Origin: Sepiola atlantica
Taxonomy: Eukaryota; Mollusca; Cephalopoda; Sepiida; Sepiolidae
DNA length: 64,000 bases
Direction: 5' to 3'
Assembly: GCA_963556195.1 (NCBI GenBank)
Contig: OY744544.1
Span: forward strand, 47,290,984-47,354,983
Shown here piece after piece: positions 51,101-64,000 of the stretch. The translations under genes were made by a program, and so were the position numbers. Position 1 is the stretch's first letter, and each line of letters begins with the position of its first letter. Below the pieces are notes generated by a model. That model saw only the letters and a program-made list of their open reading frames with translations, ran no database searches and was not told where the DNA came from.

Positions 51101-51440
51101 CTTATTGAGACGTTATTTAATATGTATACAAATATTAGTGAAAACAATGGCGGAGCATAATTATTTCTCTTCTTACTATTCTTATTGAGACATTATTTAA
51201 CATGTATAAAAATATTAGTCAAAACAATGGCGGAGCATAATTATTTCTCTTCTTACTTTACTTATTGACATGTAATTAAACATGTATACAACTATAAGTG
51301 AAAACAATGGCAAAGCATAATAATTTCTCTTCTTTCTTTACTTGTGTCGACGTTATTTAATATGTATACAAATATTAATGTAAACATTGGTGGAGCATAA
51401 TTATTTGTCTGCTTACTTTACTAATGTCGACGTTATTTAA
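51101..51440. repeat. 80-bp tandem repeat, 4 copies and a stub
   Basis: Unit starts recur exactly every 80 bases (51,101; 51,181; 51,261; 51,341; stub at 51,421). It contains GACGTTATTTAATATGTATA and AACAATGGCGGAGCATAATT. The fifth unit breaks off where the 21-bp satellite begins. Confidence 0.9.
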
Positions 51441-52524
51441 TATGATTAAACCATAAAAAGTGGTGACCCAACAATAAAACGTAGTGACTTAACCATAAAA
51501 CGTAGTGACTCAACAATAAAAAGTGGTGATCCAACAATAAAACGTAGTGACCTAACCATAAAACGTAGTGACCCAACCATACAAAGTGGTGACCCAACAA
51601 TAAAACGTGGTGACCCAACAATAAAACGTAGTGACCTAACCATTAAACGTAGTGACCTAACCATAAAACGTAGTGACCCAACTATAAAACGTAGTGAGCC
51701 AACCATAAAAATTGGGGACCCAACCATAAAACGTAGTGACCCAACGATAAAAGTGGTGAGCCAACCATAAAAAGTAGTGACCCAACAATAAAACGTAGTG
51801 ACCCAACCATAAAAAGTGGTGACTCAACAATAAAAAGAGGTGGCCCAACATTAAAACGGGGTGACCCAACAATAAAAAGTGGTGACCAAACAATAAAGTG
51901 GTGACCCAACAATAAAAAGTGGTGACCCAACAATAAAACGTGATGATCTAACCATAAATCGTAGTGACCCAGCAATAAAAAGTGATGACCACACATAATA
52001 AAGTGGTGACCCAACAATAAAAAGTGGTTACCCAACCATAAAACGTAGTGACCAACCATAATAAGTGGTGACCCAACCATAAAACGTAGTAACCCAGCAA
52101 TAAAACGTGGTGACCAAACATTAAAAAGTGGTGACCCATCAATAAAAAGTGGTGACCCAACAATAAAGTGGTGACCCAACAATAAAACGTGATGACCCAT
52201 CAATAAAACGTGGTGACTCAACGATAAAAGTTGTGCCCAGCTATAAAACGTGGTGACCCAACCAAAAAAGTGGTGACCCAACAATAAAATCGTGACCCAA
52301 TAATAAAAAGTGGTGAGCCAGCAATAAAACGTAGTGACCCAACCATAAAACGTTGTGACCCAACAATAAAAAGTGATGACCCATCAATAAAACGTGGTGA
52401 CTCAACGATAAAAGTTGTGCCCAGCTATAAAACGTGGTGACCCAACCAAAAAAGTGGTGACCCAACAATAAAATCGTGACCCAATAATAAAAAGTGGTGA
52501 GCCAGCAATAAAACGTAGTGAGCC

Positions 52525-55500
52525 AACCATAAAATGTAGTGACCCAACCATAAAACGTAATGACCCAACACTAAAAAGTGGTGACTCAACAATAAAACGT
52601 AGTGACCCAGCAATAAAACGTGGTGACCCAGCAATAAAACGTGATGACCCAACCAAAAAAGTTGTGACCGAGCAATAAAAAGTGGTGATCCAACAATAAA
52701 ATCGTGACCCAACAATAAAAAGTGGTGACCCAGCAATAAAACGTTGTGACTCAACAATAAAACGTAGTGTACCAACCAGAGTTTTAACGTGGTGACCCAA
52801 CCATGAAAATTGGTGACCCAACAATAAAAAGTAGTGACCCAACAATAAAATCGTGACCCAACAATAAAAAGTCGTGACCCAGCAATAAAACGTTGTGACC
52901 CAACCATAAAACGTAGTGAACCAACCATAAAAAGTGGTGACCCAGCAATAAAACGTAGTGACCACACAATAAAACGTAGTGACCCAACCATAAAAATTGG
53001 TGACCCAACAAGAAAAGTCGTTACCCAGCAATAAAAAGTGGTGACCCAAAGATAAAACATAGTGATTAAACCATAAAAAGTGGTGAGCCAACAATAAAAC
53101 GTAGTGACCTAACCACAAAACGTAGTGACCAAACAATAAAACGTAGTGACGCAACCAAAACATGTGGTGACCCAACAATAAAACGTAGTGACCCAAAAAT
53201 AAAAGTAGTGACCAAGCAATAAAAAGTGGTGACCCAACGATAAAACATAGTGATTAAACCATAAAACAGGGTGACCCAACAATAAAAAGTGGTGACCAAT
53301 AATAAAACGTAGTGACCTAACCATAAATCGTAGTGACCCAACCATAAAACGTAGTTACCCAACCATAAAACGTAGTGACCCAACCATAAAAAGTGGTGAC
53401 CCAACAATAAAACGTGGTGACCCAGCATTAAAACGTAGTGACCCAACAATAAAAAGTGGTGACCCAACAATAAAATCGTGACCCAACAATAAAAAGTGGT
53501 GACCCAGCAATAAAACGTAGTGTCCCAACAATAAAACGTGGTGACCCACCTATAAAAAGTGGTGACCCAACAATAAAACGTAGTGACCTAACCATAAAAC
53601 GTATTGACCAAACAATAAAACGTAGTGACCCAACCAAAAAATGTAGTGACTTAACCAAAAAATGTGGTGACCCAACAATAAAACGTAGTGACCAACCCAT
53701 ACAAAATGGTGACCCAACAATAAAAGTGGTTACCCACCAATAAAAAGTGGTGACCCAACGATAAAACATAGTGATTAAACCATAAACAGTGGTGACCCAA
53801 CAAAAAAACGTAGTGACCTTACAATAAATGGTAGTGACCCAACAATAAAACGTAGTGACCCAACCATAAAAAGTGGTGACGCAACAATAAAACGTAGTGA
53901 CTCAGCAATAAAACGTGGTGACCCAACAATAAAATCGTGACCCAACAATAAAAAGTGGTGACCCTACAATAAAACGTAGTGACCCAACAATAAAACGTAG
54001 TTACCCAACAATAAAACGTGGTGACCCAGCATTAAAACGTAGTGACCCAACAATAAAAAAGGGTGACCCAACAATAAAATCGTGATCCAACAATAAAACG
54101 TAGTGACCCAGCAATAAAACGTAGTGACCCAACAATAAAACGTGGTAACCAACTATAAAAAGTAGTGACCCAACAATTAAACGTAGTGACCTAACCAAAA
54201 AACGTAGTGACCAAACAATAAAAAGTGGTGACTCAGCAATAAAAAGTGGTGACACAACGATAAAAGTGGTCACCCAACAATAAAAGTGGAAAGCCAGCAA
54301 TAATAAGTGGTGAGCTAACGATAAAACCTAGTGATTAAACCATAAAAAGTGGTGACCCAGCAATAAAACATAGTGACCCAACCAAAAAAGTGGTGACCCA
54401 ACAATAAAAAGTGGTGACCCAACAATAAAATCGTGACCCAGCAATAAAACGTAGTGACCCAACAATAAAACGTAGTGACTCAACCAATAAATGTGGTGAC
54501 CCAACAATAAAACGTAGTGCCCAACCATAAAAAGTGGTGACCAACAATAAAAGTAGTGACCCAGCAATAAAAAGTGGTGACCCAACGATGAAACATAGTG
54601 ATTAAACTATAAAAAGTGGTGACCCAACAATAAAAAGTGGTGACCAAACAATAAAAAGTGGTGACCCAGAAATAAAACGTAGTGACTAAACCACAAAAAG
54701 GGGTGACCCAACAATAAAACGTGGTGACCCAGCATTAAAACGTAGTGACCCAACAATAAAACGTGGTGACCCAACAATAAAACGTAGAGACCTAACCATA
54801 AAACGTAGTGACCTAACCATAAAACGTATTGACCCAACAATAAAACGTAGTGAGCCAACCATAAAAATTGGGGACCCAACCATAAAACGTAGTGACCCAA
54901 CAATAAAACGTAGTGACCCAACCATAAAAAGTGGTGACTCAACAATAAACATATAAAACGGGGTGACCCAACATTAAAACAGGGTGACCCAACAATAAAA
55001 AGTTGTGACCAAACAATAAAGTGGTGACCAAACAATAAAAAGTGGTGACCCAGCAATAAAAAGTGGTGACACAACAATAAAAGTGGTGACCCAACAATAA
55101 AAGTGGTGAGCCAGCAATAATAAGTGGTGACCTAACGATAAAACATAGTGATTAAACCATAAAAAGTGGTGACCCAACAATAAAAAGTGGTGACCAACAA
55201 TAAAACGTAGTGACCCAGCCATAAATCGTAGTGACTCAACAATAAAACGTAGTGACCCAACCATAAAAAGTGGTGACCTAACAATAAAACGTAGTGACCC
55301 AGCAATAAAACGTGGTGACCCAACATTAAAACGTAGTGACCCAACAATAAAAAGTGGTGACCCAACAATAAAGTGGTGACCCAACAATAAAACGTAGTGA
55401 CTTAACACGTAGTTACATAATACGTAGTTACCCAACAATAAAACGTAGTGACCCAGCAATAAAACGTAGTGACCCAACTAAAAAAAGTGGTGACCCAAAA

Positions 55501-56368
55501 ATAAAACGTAGTGACTAAACCATACAACGTAGTGACCCACCAATAAAAAGTGGTGACCCACCAATAAAAAGTGGTGACCCAACGATAAAACGCAGTGACC
55601 CAACAATAAAACGAGGTGACCCAACAATAAAACGTAGTGACTCAACGATAAAAGTTGTGACACAGCTATAAAACGTGGTGACCCAACCAAAAAAGTGGTT
55701 ACCCAACAATAAAATCGTGACCCAACAATGAAAAGTGGTGAGCTAGCAATAAAACGTAGTGACCCAACCATAAAACGTAGTGACCCAACCATAAAACGTA
55801 GTGACCCAACATTAAAAAGTGGTGACCCAACAATAAAACGTAGTGACCCAGCAATAAAAAGTGGTGACCCAGCAATAAAACGTGGTGACCCAACCAAAAA
55901 AGTGGTGACCCAGCAATAAAAAGTGGTGATCCAACAATAAAATCGTGACCCAACAATAACAAGTAGTGACCCAGCAATAAAACGTTGTGACTCAACAATA
56001 AAACGTAGTGTGGTTCAGCGTTTTAACGTGGTGACCCAACCATAAAAATTTGTGACCCAACAATAACAAGTGGTGAACCAACAATAAAATCGTTACCCAA
56101 CAATAAAAAGTCGTGACCCAGCAATAAAACGTTGACCCAACCATAAAACGTAGTGAACCAACCATAAAAAGTGGTGACCCAGCAATAAAACGTAGTGTCC
56201 TAACAATAAAACGTGGTGACCCAACTATAAAAAGTGGTGACCCAACAATAAAACGTAGTGACCTAACCATAAAACGTAGTGACCAAATTATAAAACGTAG
56301 TGACCCAACCAAAAAATGTAGTGACCCAACCAAAAAATGTGGTGACCCAACAATAAAACGTAGTGACC
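52525..56368. repeat. Higher-order unit A1 of the 21-bp satellite (3,844 bp)
   Basis: Repeats at a constant offset of 3,844 bases as 56,369-60,212 with only scattered single-base changes. The marker ACATATAAAACGGGG at 54,949 recurs at 58,793. The boundaries are where identity ends by eye. Confidence 0.85.
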
Positions 56369-59300
56369 AACCATAAAATGTAGTGACCCAACCATAAAAC
56401 GTAATGACCCAACACTAAAAAGTGGTGACTCAACAATAAAACGTAGTGACCCAGCAATAAAACGTGGTGACCCAGCAATAAAACGTGATGACCCAACCAA
56501 AAAAGTTGTGACCGAGCAATAAAAAGTGGTGATCCAACAATAAAATCGTGACCCAACAATAAAAAGTGGTGACCCAGCAATAAAACGTTGTGACTCAACA
56601 ATAAAACGTAGTGTACCAACCAGAGTTTTAACGTGGTGACCCAACCATGAAAATTGGTGACCCAACAATAAAAAGTAGTGACCCAACAATAAAATCGTGA
56701 CCCAACAATAAAAAGTCGTGACCCAGCAATAAAACGTTGTGACCCAACCATAAAACGTAGTGAACCAACCATAAAAAGTGGTGACCCAGCAATAAAACGT
56801 AGTGACCACACAATAAAACGTAGTGACCCAACCATAAAAATTGGTGACCCAACAAGAAAAGTCGTTACCCAGCAATAAAAAGTGGTGACCCAAAGATAAA
56901 ACATAGTGATTAAACCATAAAAAGTGGTGAGCCAACAATAAAACGTAGTGACCTAACCACAAAACGTAGTGACCAAACAATAAAACGTAGTGACGCAACC
57001 AAAACATGTGGTGACCCAACAATAAAACGTAGTGACCCAAAAATAAAAGTAGTGACCAAGCAATAAAAAGTGGTGACCCAACGATAAAACATAGTGATTA
57101 AACCATAAAACAGGGTGACCCAACAATAAAAAGTGGTGACCAATAATAAAACGTAGTGACCTAACCATAAATCGTAGTGACCCAACCATAAAACGTAGTT
57201 ACCCAACCATAAAACGTAGTGACCCAACCATAAAAAGGGGTGACCCAACAATAAAACGTGGTGACCCAGCATTAAAACGTAGTGACCCAACAATAAAAAG
57301 TGGTGACCCAACAATAAAATCGTGACCCAACAATAAAAAGTGGTGACCCAGCAATAAAACGTAGTGTCCCAACAATAAAACGTGGTGACCCACCTATAAA
57401 AAGTGATGACCCAACAATAAAACGTAGTGACCTAACCATAAAACGTATTGACGAAACAATAAAACGTAGTGACCCAACCAAAAAATGTAGTGACTTAACC
57501 AAAAAATGTGGTGACCCAACAATAAAACGTAGTGACCAACCCATACAAAATGGTGACCCAACAATAAAAGTGGTTACCCACCAATAAAAAGTGGTGACCC
57601 AACGATAAAACATAGTGATTAAACCATAAACAGTGGTGACCCAACAAAAAAACGTAGTGACCTTACAATAAATGGTAGTGACCCAACAATAAAACGTAGT
57701 GACCCAACCATAAAAAGTGGTGACGCAACAATAAAACGTAGTGACTCAGCAATAAAACGTGGTGACCCAACAATAAAATCGTGACCCAACAATAAAAAGT
57801 GGTGACCCTACAATAAAACGTAGTGACCCAACAATAAAACGTAGTTACCCAACAATAAAACGTGGTGACCCAGCATTAAAACGTAGTGACCCAACAATAA
57901 AAAAGGGTGACCCAACAATAAAATCGTGATCCAACAATAAAACGTAGTGACCCAGCAATAAAACGTAGTGACCCAACAATAAAACGTGGTAACCAACTAT
58001 AAAAAGTAGTGACCCAACAATTAAACGTAGTGACCTAACCAAAAAACGTAGTGACCAAACAATAAAAAGTGGTGACTCAGCAATAAAAAGTGGTGACACA
58101 ACGATAAAAGTGGTCACCCAACAATAAAAGTGGAAAGCCAGCAATAATAAGTGGTGACCTAACGATAAAACCTAGTGATTAAACCATAAAAAGTGGTGAC
58201 CCAGCAATAAAACATAGTGACCCAACCAAAAAAGTGGTGACCCAACAATAAAAAGTGGTGACCCAACAATAAAATCGTGACCCAGCAATAAAACGTAGTG
58301 ACCCAACAATAAAACGTAGTGACTCAACCAATAAATGTGGTGACCCAACAATAAAACGTAGTGCCCAACCATAAAAAGTGGTGACCAACAATAAAAGTAG
58401 TGACCCAGCAATAAAAAGTGGTGACCCAACGATGAAACATAGTGATTAAACTATAAAAAGTGGTGACCCAACAATAAAAAGTGGTGACCAAACAATAAAA
58501 AGTGGTGACCCAGAAATAAAACGTAGTGACTAAACCACAAAAAGGGGTGACCCAACAATAAAACGTGGTGACCCAGCATTAAAACGTAGTGACCCAACAA
58601 TAAAACGTGGTGACCCAACAATAAAACGTAGAGACCTAACCATAAAACGTAGTGACCTAACCATAAAACGTATTGACCCAACAATAAAACGTAGTGAGCC
58701 AACCATAAAAATTGGGGACCCAACCATAAAACGTAGTGACCCAACAATAAAACGTAGTGACCCAACCATAAAAAGTGGTGACTCAACAATAAACATATAA
58801 AACGGGGTGACCCAACATTAAAACAGGGTGACCCAACAATAAAAAGTTGTGACCAAACAATAAAGTGGTGACCAAACAATAAAAAGTGGTGACCCAGCAA
58901 TAAAAAGTGGTGACACAACAATAAAAGTGGTGACCCAACAATAAAAGTGGTGAGCCAGCAATAATAAGTGGTGACCTAACGATAAAACATAGTGATTAAA
59001 CCATAAAAAGTGGTGACCCAACAATAAAAAGTGGTGACCAACAATAAAACGTAGTGACCCAGCCATAAATCGTAGTGACTCAACAATAAAACGTAGTGAC
59101 CCAACCATAAAAAGTGGTGACCTAACAATAAAACGTAGTGACCCAGCAATAAAACGTGGTGACCCAACATTAAAACGTAGTGACCCAACAATAAAAAGTG
59201 GTGACCCAACAATAAAGTGGTGACCCAACAATAAAACGTAGTGACTTAACACGTAGTTACATAATACGTAGTTACCCAACAATAAAACGTAGTGACCCAG

Positions 59301-60212
59301 CAATAAAACGTAGTGACCCAACTAAAAAAAGTGGTGACCCAAAAATAAAACGTAGTGACTAAACCATACAACGTAGTGACCTACCAATAAAAAGTGGTGA
59401 CCCACCAATAAAAAGTGGTGACCCAACGATAAAACGCAGTGACCCAACAATAAAACGAGGTGACCCAACAATAAAACGTAGTGACTCAACGATAAAAGTT
59501 GTGACACAGCTATAAAACGTGGTGACCCAACCAAAAAAGTGGTTACCCAACAATAAAATCGTGACCCAACAATGAAAAGTGGTGAGCTAGCAATAAAACG
59601 TAGTGACCCAACCATAAAACGTAGTGACCCAACCATAAAACGTAGTGACCCAACATTAAAAAGTGGTGACCCAACAATAAAACGTAGTGACCCAGCAATA
59701 AAAAGTGGTGACCCAGCAATAAAACGTGGTGACCCAACCAAAAAAGTGGTGACCCAGCAATAAAAAGTGGTGATCCAACAATAAAATCGTGACCCAACAA
59801 TAAAAAGTAGTGACCCAGCAATAAAACGTTGTGACTCAACAATAAAACGTAGTGTGGTTCAGCGTTTTAACGTGGTGACCCAACCATAAAAATTTGTGAC
59901 CCAACAATAACAAGTGGTGAACCAACAATAAAATCGTTACCCAACAATAAAAAGTCGTGACCCAGCAATAAAACGTTGACCCAACCATAAAACGTAGTGA
60001 ACCAACCATAAAAAGTGGTGACCCAGCAATAAAACGTAGTGTCCTAACAATAAAACGTGGTGACCCAACTATAAAAAGTGGTGACCCAACAATAAAACGT
60101 AGTGACCTAACCATAAAACGTAGTGACCAAATTATAAAACGTAGTGACCCAACCAAAAAATGTAGTGACCCAACCAAAAAATGTGGTGACCCAACAATAA
60201 AACGTAGTGACC
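56369..60212. repeat. Higher-order unit A2 of the 21-bp satellite (3,844 bp)
   Basis: Second copy of the 3,844-base unit. Nearly identical to A1 (for example GACCTACC at about 59,378 for GACCCACC). Confidence 0.85.
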
Positions 60213-60499
60213 AACCATAAAAAATAGTGACCCAACAATAAAAATAGTTACCCAGCAATAAAAAGTGGTGACCCAACGATAAAACATAGTGATTAAACCA
60301 TAAACAGTGGTGACCCAACAATAATACGTAGTGACCTTACCATAAATTGTAGTGACCCAACCATAAAACGTAGTGACCGAACCATAAAAAGTGGGGACCC
60401 AACAATAAAACGTAGTGACTCAGCAATAAAACGTGGTGACCCAACAATAAAATACTGACCTAACAATAAAAAGTGGTGACCCAGCAATAAAACGTAGTG
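58739..60499. repeat. Higher-order unit B1 (1,761 bp)
   Basis: The end of A2 plus about 290 bases repeats at an offset of 1,761. The marker at 58,793 recurs at 60,554. Confidence 0.85.
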
Positions 60500-62260
60500 A
60501 CCCAACAATAAAACGTAGTGACCCAACCATAAAAAGTGGTGACTCAACAATAAACATATAAAACGGGGTGACCCAACATTAAAACAGGGTGACCCAACAA
60601 TAAAAAGTTGTGACCAAACAATAAAGTGGTGACCAAACAATAAAAAGTGGTGACCCAGCAATAAAAAGTGGTGACACAACAATAAAAGTGGTGACCCAAC
60701 AATAAAAGTGGTGAGCCAGCAATAATAAGTGGTGACCTAACGATAAAACATAGTGATTAAACCATAAAAAGTGGTGACCCAACAATAAAAAGTGGTGACC
60801 AACAATAAAACGTAGTGACCCAGCCATAAATCGTAGTGACTCAACAATAAAACGTAGTGACCCAACCATAAAAAGTGGTGACCTAACAATAAAACGTAGT
60901 GACCCAGCAATAAAACGTGGTGACCCAACATTAAAACGTAGTGACCCAACAATAAAAAGTGGTGACCCAACAATAAAGTGGTGACCCAACAATAAAACGT
61001 AGTGACTTAACACGTAGTTACATAATACGTAGTTACCCAACAATAAAACGTAGTGACCCAGCAATAAAACGTAGTGACCCAACTAAAAAAAGTGGTGACC
61101 CAAAAATAAAACGTAGTGACTAAACCATACAACGTAGTGACCCACCAATAAAAAGTGGTGACCCACCAATAAAAAGTGGTGACCCAACGATAAAACGCAG
61201 TGACCCAACAATAAAACGAGGTGACCCAACAATAAAACGTAGTGACTCAACGATAAAAGTTGTGACACAGCTATAAAACGTGGTGACCCAACCAAAAAAG
61301 TGGTTACCCAACAATAAAATCGTGACCCAACAAAAAAAAGTGGTGAGCTAGCAATAAAACGTAGTGACCCAACCATAAAACGTAGTGACCCAACCATAAA
61401 ACGTAGTGACCCAACATAAAATAGTGGTGACCCAACAATAAAACGTAGTGACCCAGCAATAAAAAGTGGTGACCCAGCAATAAAACGTGGTGACCCAACC
61501 AAAAAAGTGGTGACCCAGCAATAAAAAGTGGTGATCCAACAATAAAATCGTGACCCAACAATAAAAAGTAGTGACCCAGCAATAAAACGTTGTGACTCAA
61601 CAATAAAACGTAGTGTGGTTCAGCGTTTTAACGTGGTGACCCAACCATAAAAATTTGTGACCCAACAATAACAAGTGGTGAACCTACAATAAAATCGTTA
61701 CCCAACAATAAAAAGTCGTGACCCAGCAATAAAACGTTGACCCAACCATAAAACGTAGTGAACCAACCATAAAAAGTGGTGACCCAGCAATAAAACGTAA
61801 TGTCCTAACAATAAAACGTGGTGACCCAACTATAAAAAGTGGTGACCCAACAATAAAACGTAGTGACCTAACCATAAAACGTAGTGACCAAATTATAAAA
61901 CGTAGTGACCCAACCAAAAAATGTAGTGACCCAACCAAAAAATGTGGTGACCCAACAATAAAACGTAGTGACCAACCATAAAAAATAGTGACCCAACAAT
62001 AAAAGTAGTTACCCAGCAATAAAAAGTGGTGACCCAACGATAAAACATAGTGATTAAACCATAAACAGTGGTGACCCAACAATAATACGTAGTGACCTTA
62101 CCATAAATTGTAGTGACCCAACCATAAAACGTAGTGACCGAACCATAAAAAGTGGGGACCCAACAATAAAACGTAGTGACTCAGCAATAAAACGTGGTGA
62201 CCCAACAATAAAATACTGACCTAACAATAAAAAGTGGTGACCCAGCAATAAAACGTAGTG
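60500..62260. repeat. Higher-order unit B2 (1,761 bp)
   Basis: Second copy of the 1,761-base unit, with a few single-base differences and small indels (for example near 61,330 and 61,415). Homology stops at about 62,260, after which monomers are unordered. Confidence 0.85.
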
Positions 62261-64000
62261 ACCCAACAATAAAACGTAGTGACCGAGCAATAAAACGTAG
62301 TGACCCAACAATAAAACGTGGTGACCCAGCATTAAAACGTAGTGACCCAACAATAAAAAAGGGTGACCCAACAATAAAATCGTGACCCAACAATAAAAAG
62401 TGGTGACCCAGCAATAAAACGTAGTGACCCAACAATAAAACGTGGTGACCAACTATAAAAAGTGGTGACCCAACAATAAAACGTAGTGACCTAACCATAA
62501 TACGTAGTGACCCAACAATAAAACGTAGTGACCCAGCAATAAAACGTACTGACCCAACAATAAAACGTAGTGACCCAACTAAAAAAAGTGTTGACAAAAC
62601 AATAAAACGTAGTGACTTAACCATAAAACGTAGTGACCCACCAATAAAAAGTGGTGACCCACCAATAAAAAGTGGTGACCCAACGATAAAACGTAGTGAC
62701 TCAACAATAAAACGTAGTGACCCAACTAAAAATGTGGTGACCCAACAATAAAACGTAGTCACCCAACCATAAAACGTAGTGACCCAACATTAAAATTGGT
62801 GACCCAACAATAAAACGTAGTCACCTAACAATAAAACGTAGTGACCTAACCATAAAACGTAGTGACCCAACCAATAAATGTGGTGACTCAACAATAAAAC
62901 GTAGTGACCCAATCATAAAAAGTGGTGACCCAACAATAAAACGTAGTGACCCAGCAATAAAACGTGGTGACCCGACAATAAAATCGTTACCCAACAATAA
63001 AAAGTGATGACCCAGCAATAAAACGTAGTGACCCAACAATAAAACGTAGTGACACAACAATCAAACGTAGTGACCCAACAATAAAACGTAGTGACCCAGC
63101 CATAAAACGTAGTGACACAACAATCAAACGTAGTGACCCAACAATAAAACGTAGTGACCCAACTAAAAAAAGTGGTGACCCAACAATAAAACGTAGTGAC
63201 TTCACCATAAAACGTAGTGACCCAACGATAAAAAGTGGTGACCCAGAAATAAAACGTACTTACTTAACCATAAAAATGTGTGACCCAACAATAAAACGTG
63301 GTGACCCAGCATTAAAACGTAGTGACCCAACAATAAAAAGTGGTGACCCAACAATAAAACCGTGACCCAACAATAAAAAAGTGGTGACCCAACAATAAAA
63401 CGTAGTGACCAAACAATAAAAAGTGGTTACCCAACAATAAAAAGTGGTGACCAACAATAAAACGTAGTGACTTAACCATAAATCGTAGTGACTCAACAAC
63501 AAAACGTAGTGACCCAACCATAAAAAGTGGTGACCTAACAATAAAACGTAGTGACCCAGCAATAAAACGTGGTGACCCAACATTAAAACGTAGTGACCCA
63601 ACAATAAAAAGTTGTGAACCAACAATAAAGTGGTGACCCAACAATAAAACGTAGTGACTTAACCATAAAACGTAGTGACTCACCAATAAAAAGTGGTGAC
63701 CCACCAATAAAAAGTGGTGACTCAACGATAAAACGTAGTGACCCAACTAAAAAATGTGGTGACCCAACAATAAAACGTAGTGACCCAACAATAAAAAGTG
63801 GTGACCCAGCAATAAAACGTAGTGATCCAATAATAAAAAGTCGTGACACAACTAAAAAAGTGGTGACCCAACCAAAAAAGTGGTCACCCAGCAATAAAAC
63901 GTAGTGACCCAATTGAAAAGGTGGTGCCCAACAATAAAAAGTGGTGACCCAACAATAAAAAGTGGTGACCCAGCAATAAAACGTAGTGACCCAACAATAA

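Larger units (their letters stand above)
51441..64000. repeat. 21-bp satellite array, >12.5 kb, continues past the window
   Basis: Consensus AACAATAAAACGTAGTGACCC plus one A/C position in variants. Two main monomer types (ACGTAGTGACCC and AAGTGGTGACCC) alternate irregularly; rarer 17-20-base monomers and occasional odd inserts act as markers. All frames on the minus strand tend to stay open because 21 is a multiple of three. These long apparent proteins (repeating LLGHYVL, FIVGSPL, FYCWVTT) are not genes. Confidence 0.95.

Noticed and set aside
51446..63912. Dozens of long minus-strand open frames (up to 264 residues, repeating LLGHYVL or FIVGSPL)
   Set aside because: They come from a 21-base unit with few stops in antisense. 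The same stretch is open in two or three frames at once and there is no start, splice or domain signal.

Overview
This is nuclear DNA of an animal, most likely an invertebrate. The evidence is GT-AG introns, BEL/Pao and Ty3/gypsy LTR retrotransposons, an RTE-type LINE, tRNA-derived SINE copies, foldback elements and very long satellite arrays in an AT-rich background. A mollusc, perhaps a cephalopod, is my best guess from the repeat style (for example a hairpin built on AAGGGAAGTAACTC-type arms). That is inference only. Nothing prokaryotic is present.

The only host gene I can support is a plus-strand, multi-exon gene whose recognisable exons lie between 7,834 and 33,725. Six exons share compatible phases and spell a protein resembling SKA1 (spindle and kinetochore-associated protein 1): a coiled-coil segment, a low-complexity linker, and pieces of the C-terminal microtubule-binding winged-helix domain ending in a stop at 33,723-33,725. 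The first exons lie left of the window or were not found, and about 30 residues in the middle of the winged-helix domain are unaccounted for. The introns are packed with transposons.

Region by region: 549-7,223 is a near-complete, very young BEL/Pao retrotransposon on the minus strand. Its LTRs are almost identical, gag and pol share one frame separated by a single TGA, and Pol ends in a PHD-type zinc finger. 9,740-13,045 is a decayed RTE LINE with its own C4HC3-like finger. 13,346-14,745 is a 3'-truncated second LINE. 14.7-22 kb holds (TA)n tracts, palindromes and several foldback elements. 23.0-25.9 kb is an internally deleted Ty3/gypsy element (minus). 26.5-29.2 kb holds a LINE scrap and tRNA-type SINE copies. 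31.2-33.5 kb and 36.0-36.2 kb are decayed Ty3/gypsy pol fragments (minus). 34.6 kb is a solo LTR related to the one at 25.6 kb. 35.1-35.3 kb is a repeat whose 5' head is the first ~45 nt of U2 snRNA. 36.6-38.7 kb holds two minisatellites (31 and 33 bp).

From about 46.2 kb to the window end nearly everything is tandem repeat. Five unrelated arrays sit end to end (35 bp, ~140 bp, ~33 bp, 80 bp, then a 21-bp satellite over 12.5 kb long). The 21-bp array has a higher-order structure with exact periods of 3,844 and 1,761 bp. The many open frames there follow from repeat units near a multiple of three and are not genes.

The strongest candidates for something unusual are the BEL/Pao Pol with a C-terminal PHD finger behind a single in-frame stop, the U2-headed repeat, and the nested higher-order satellite.
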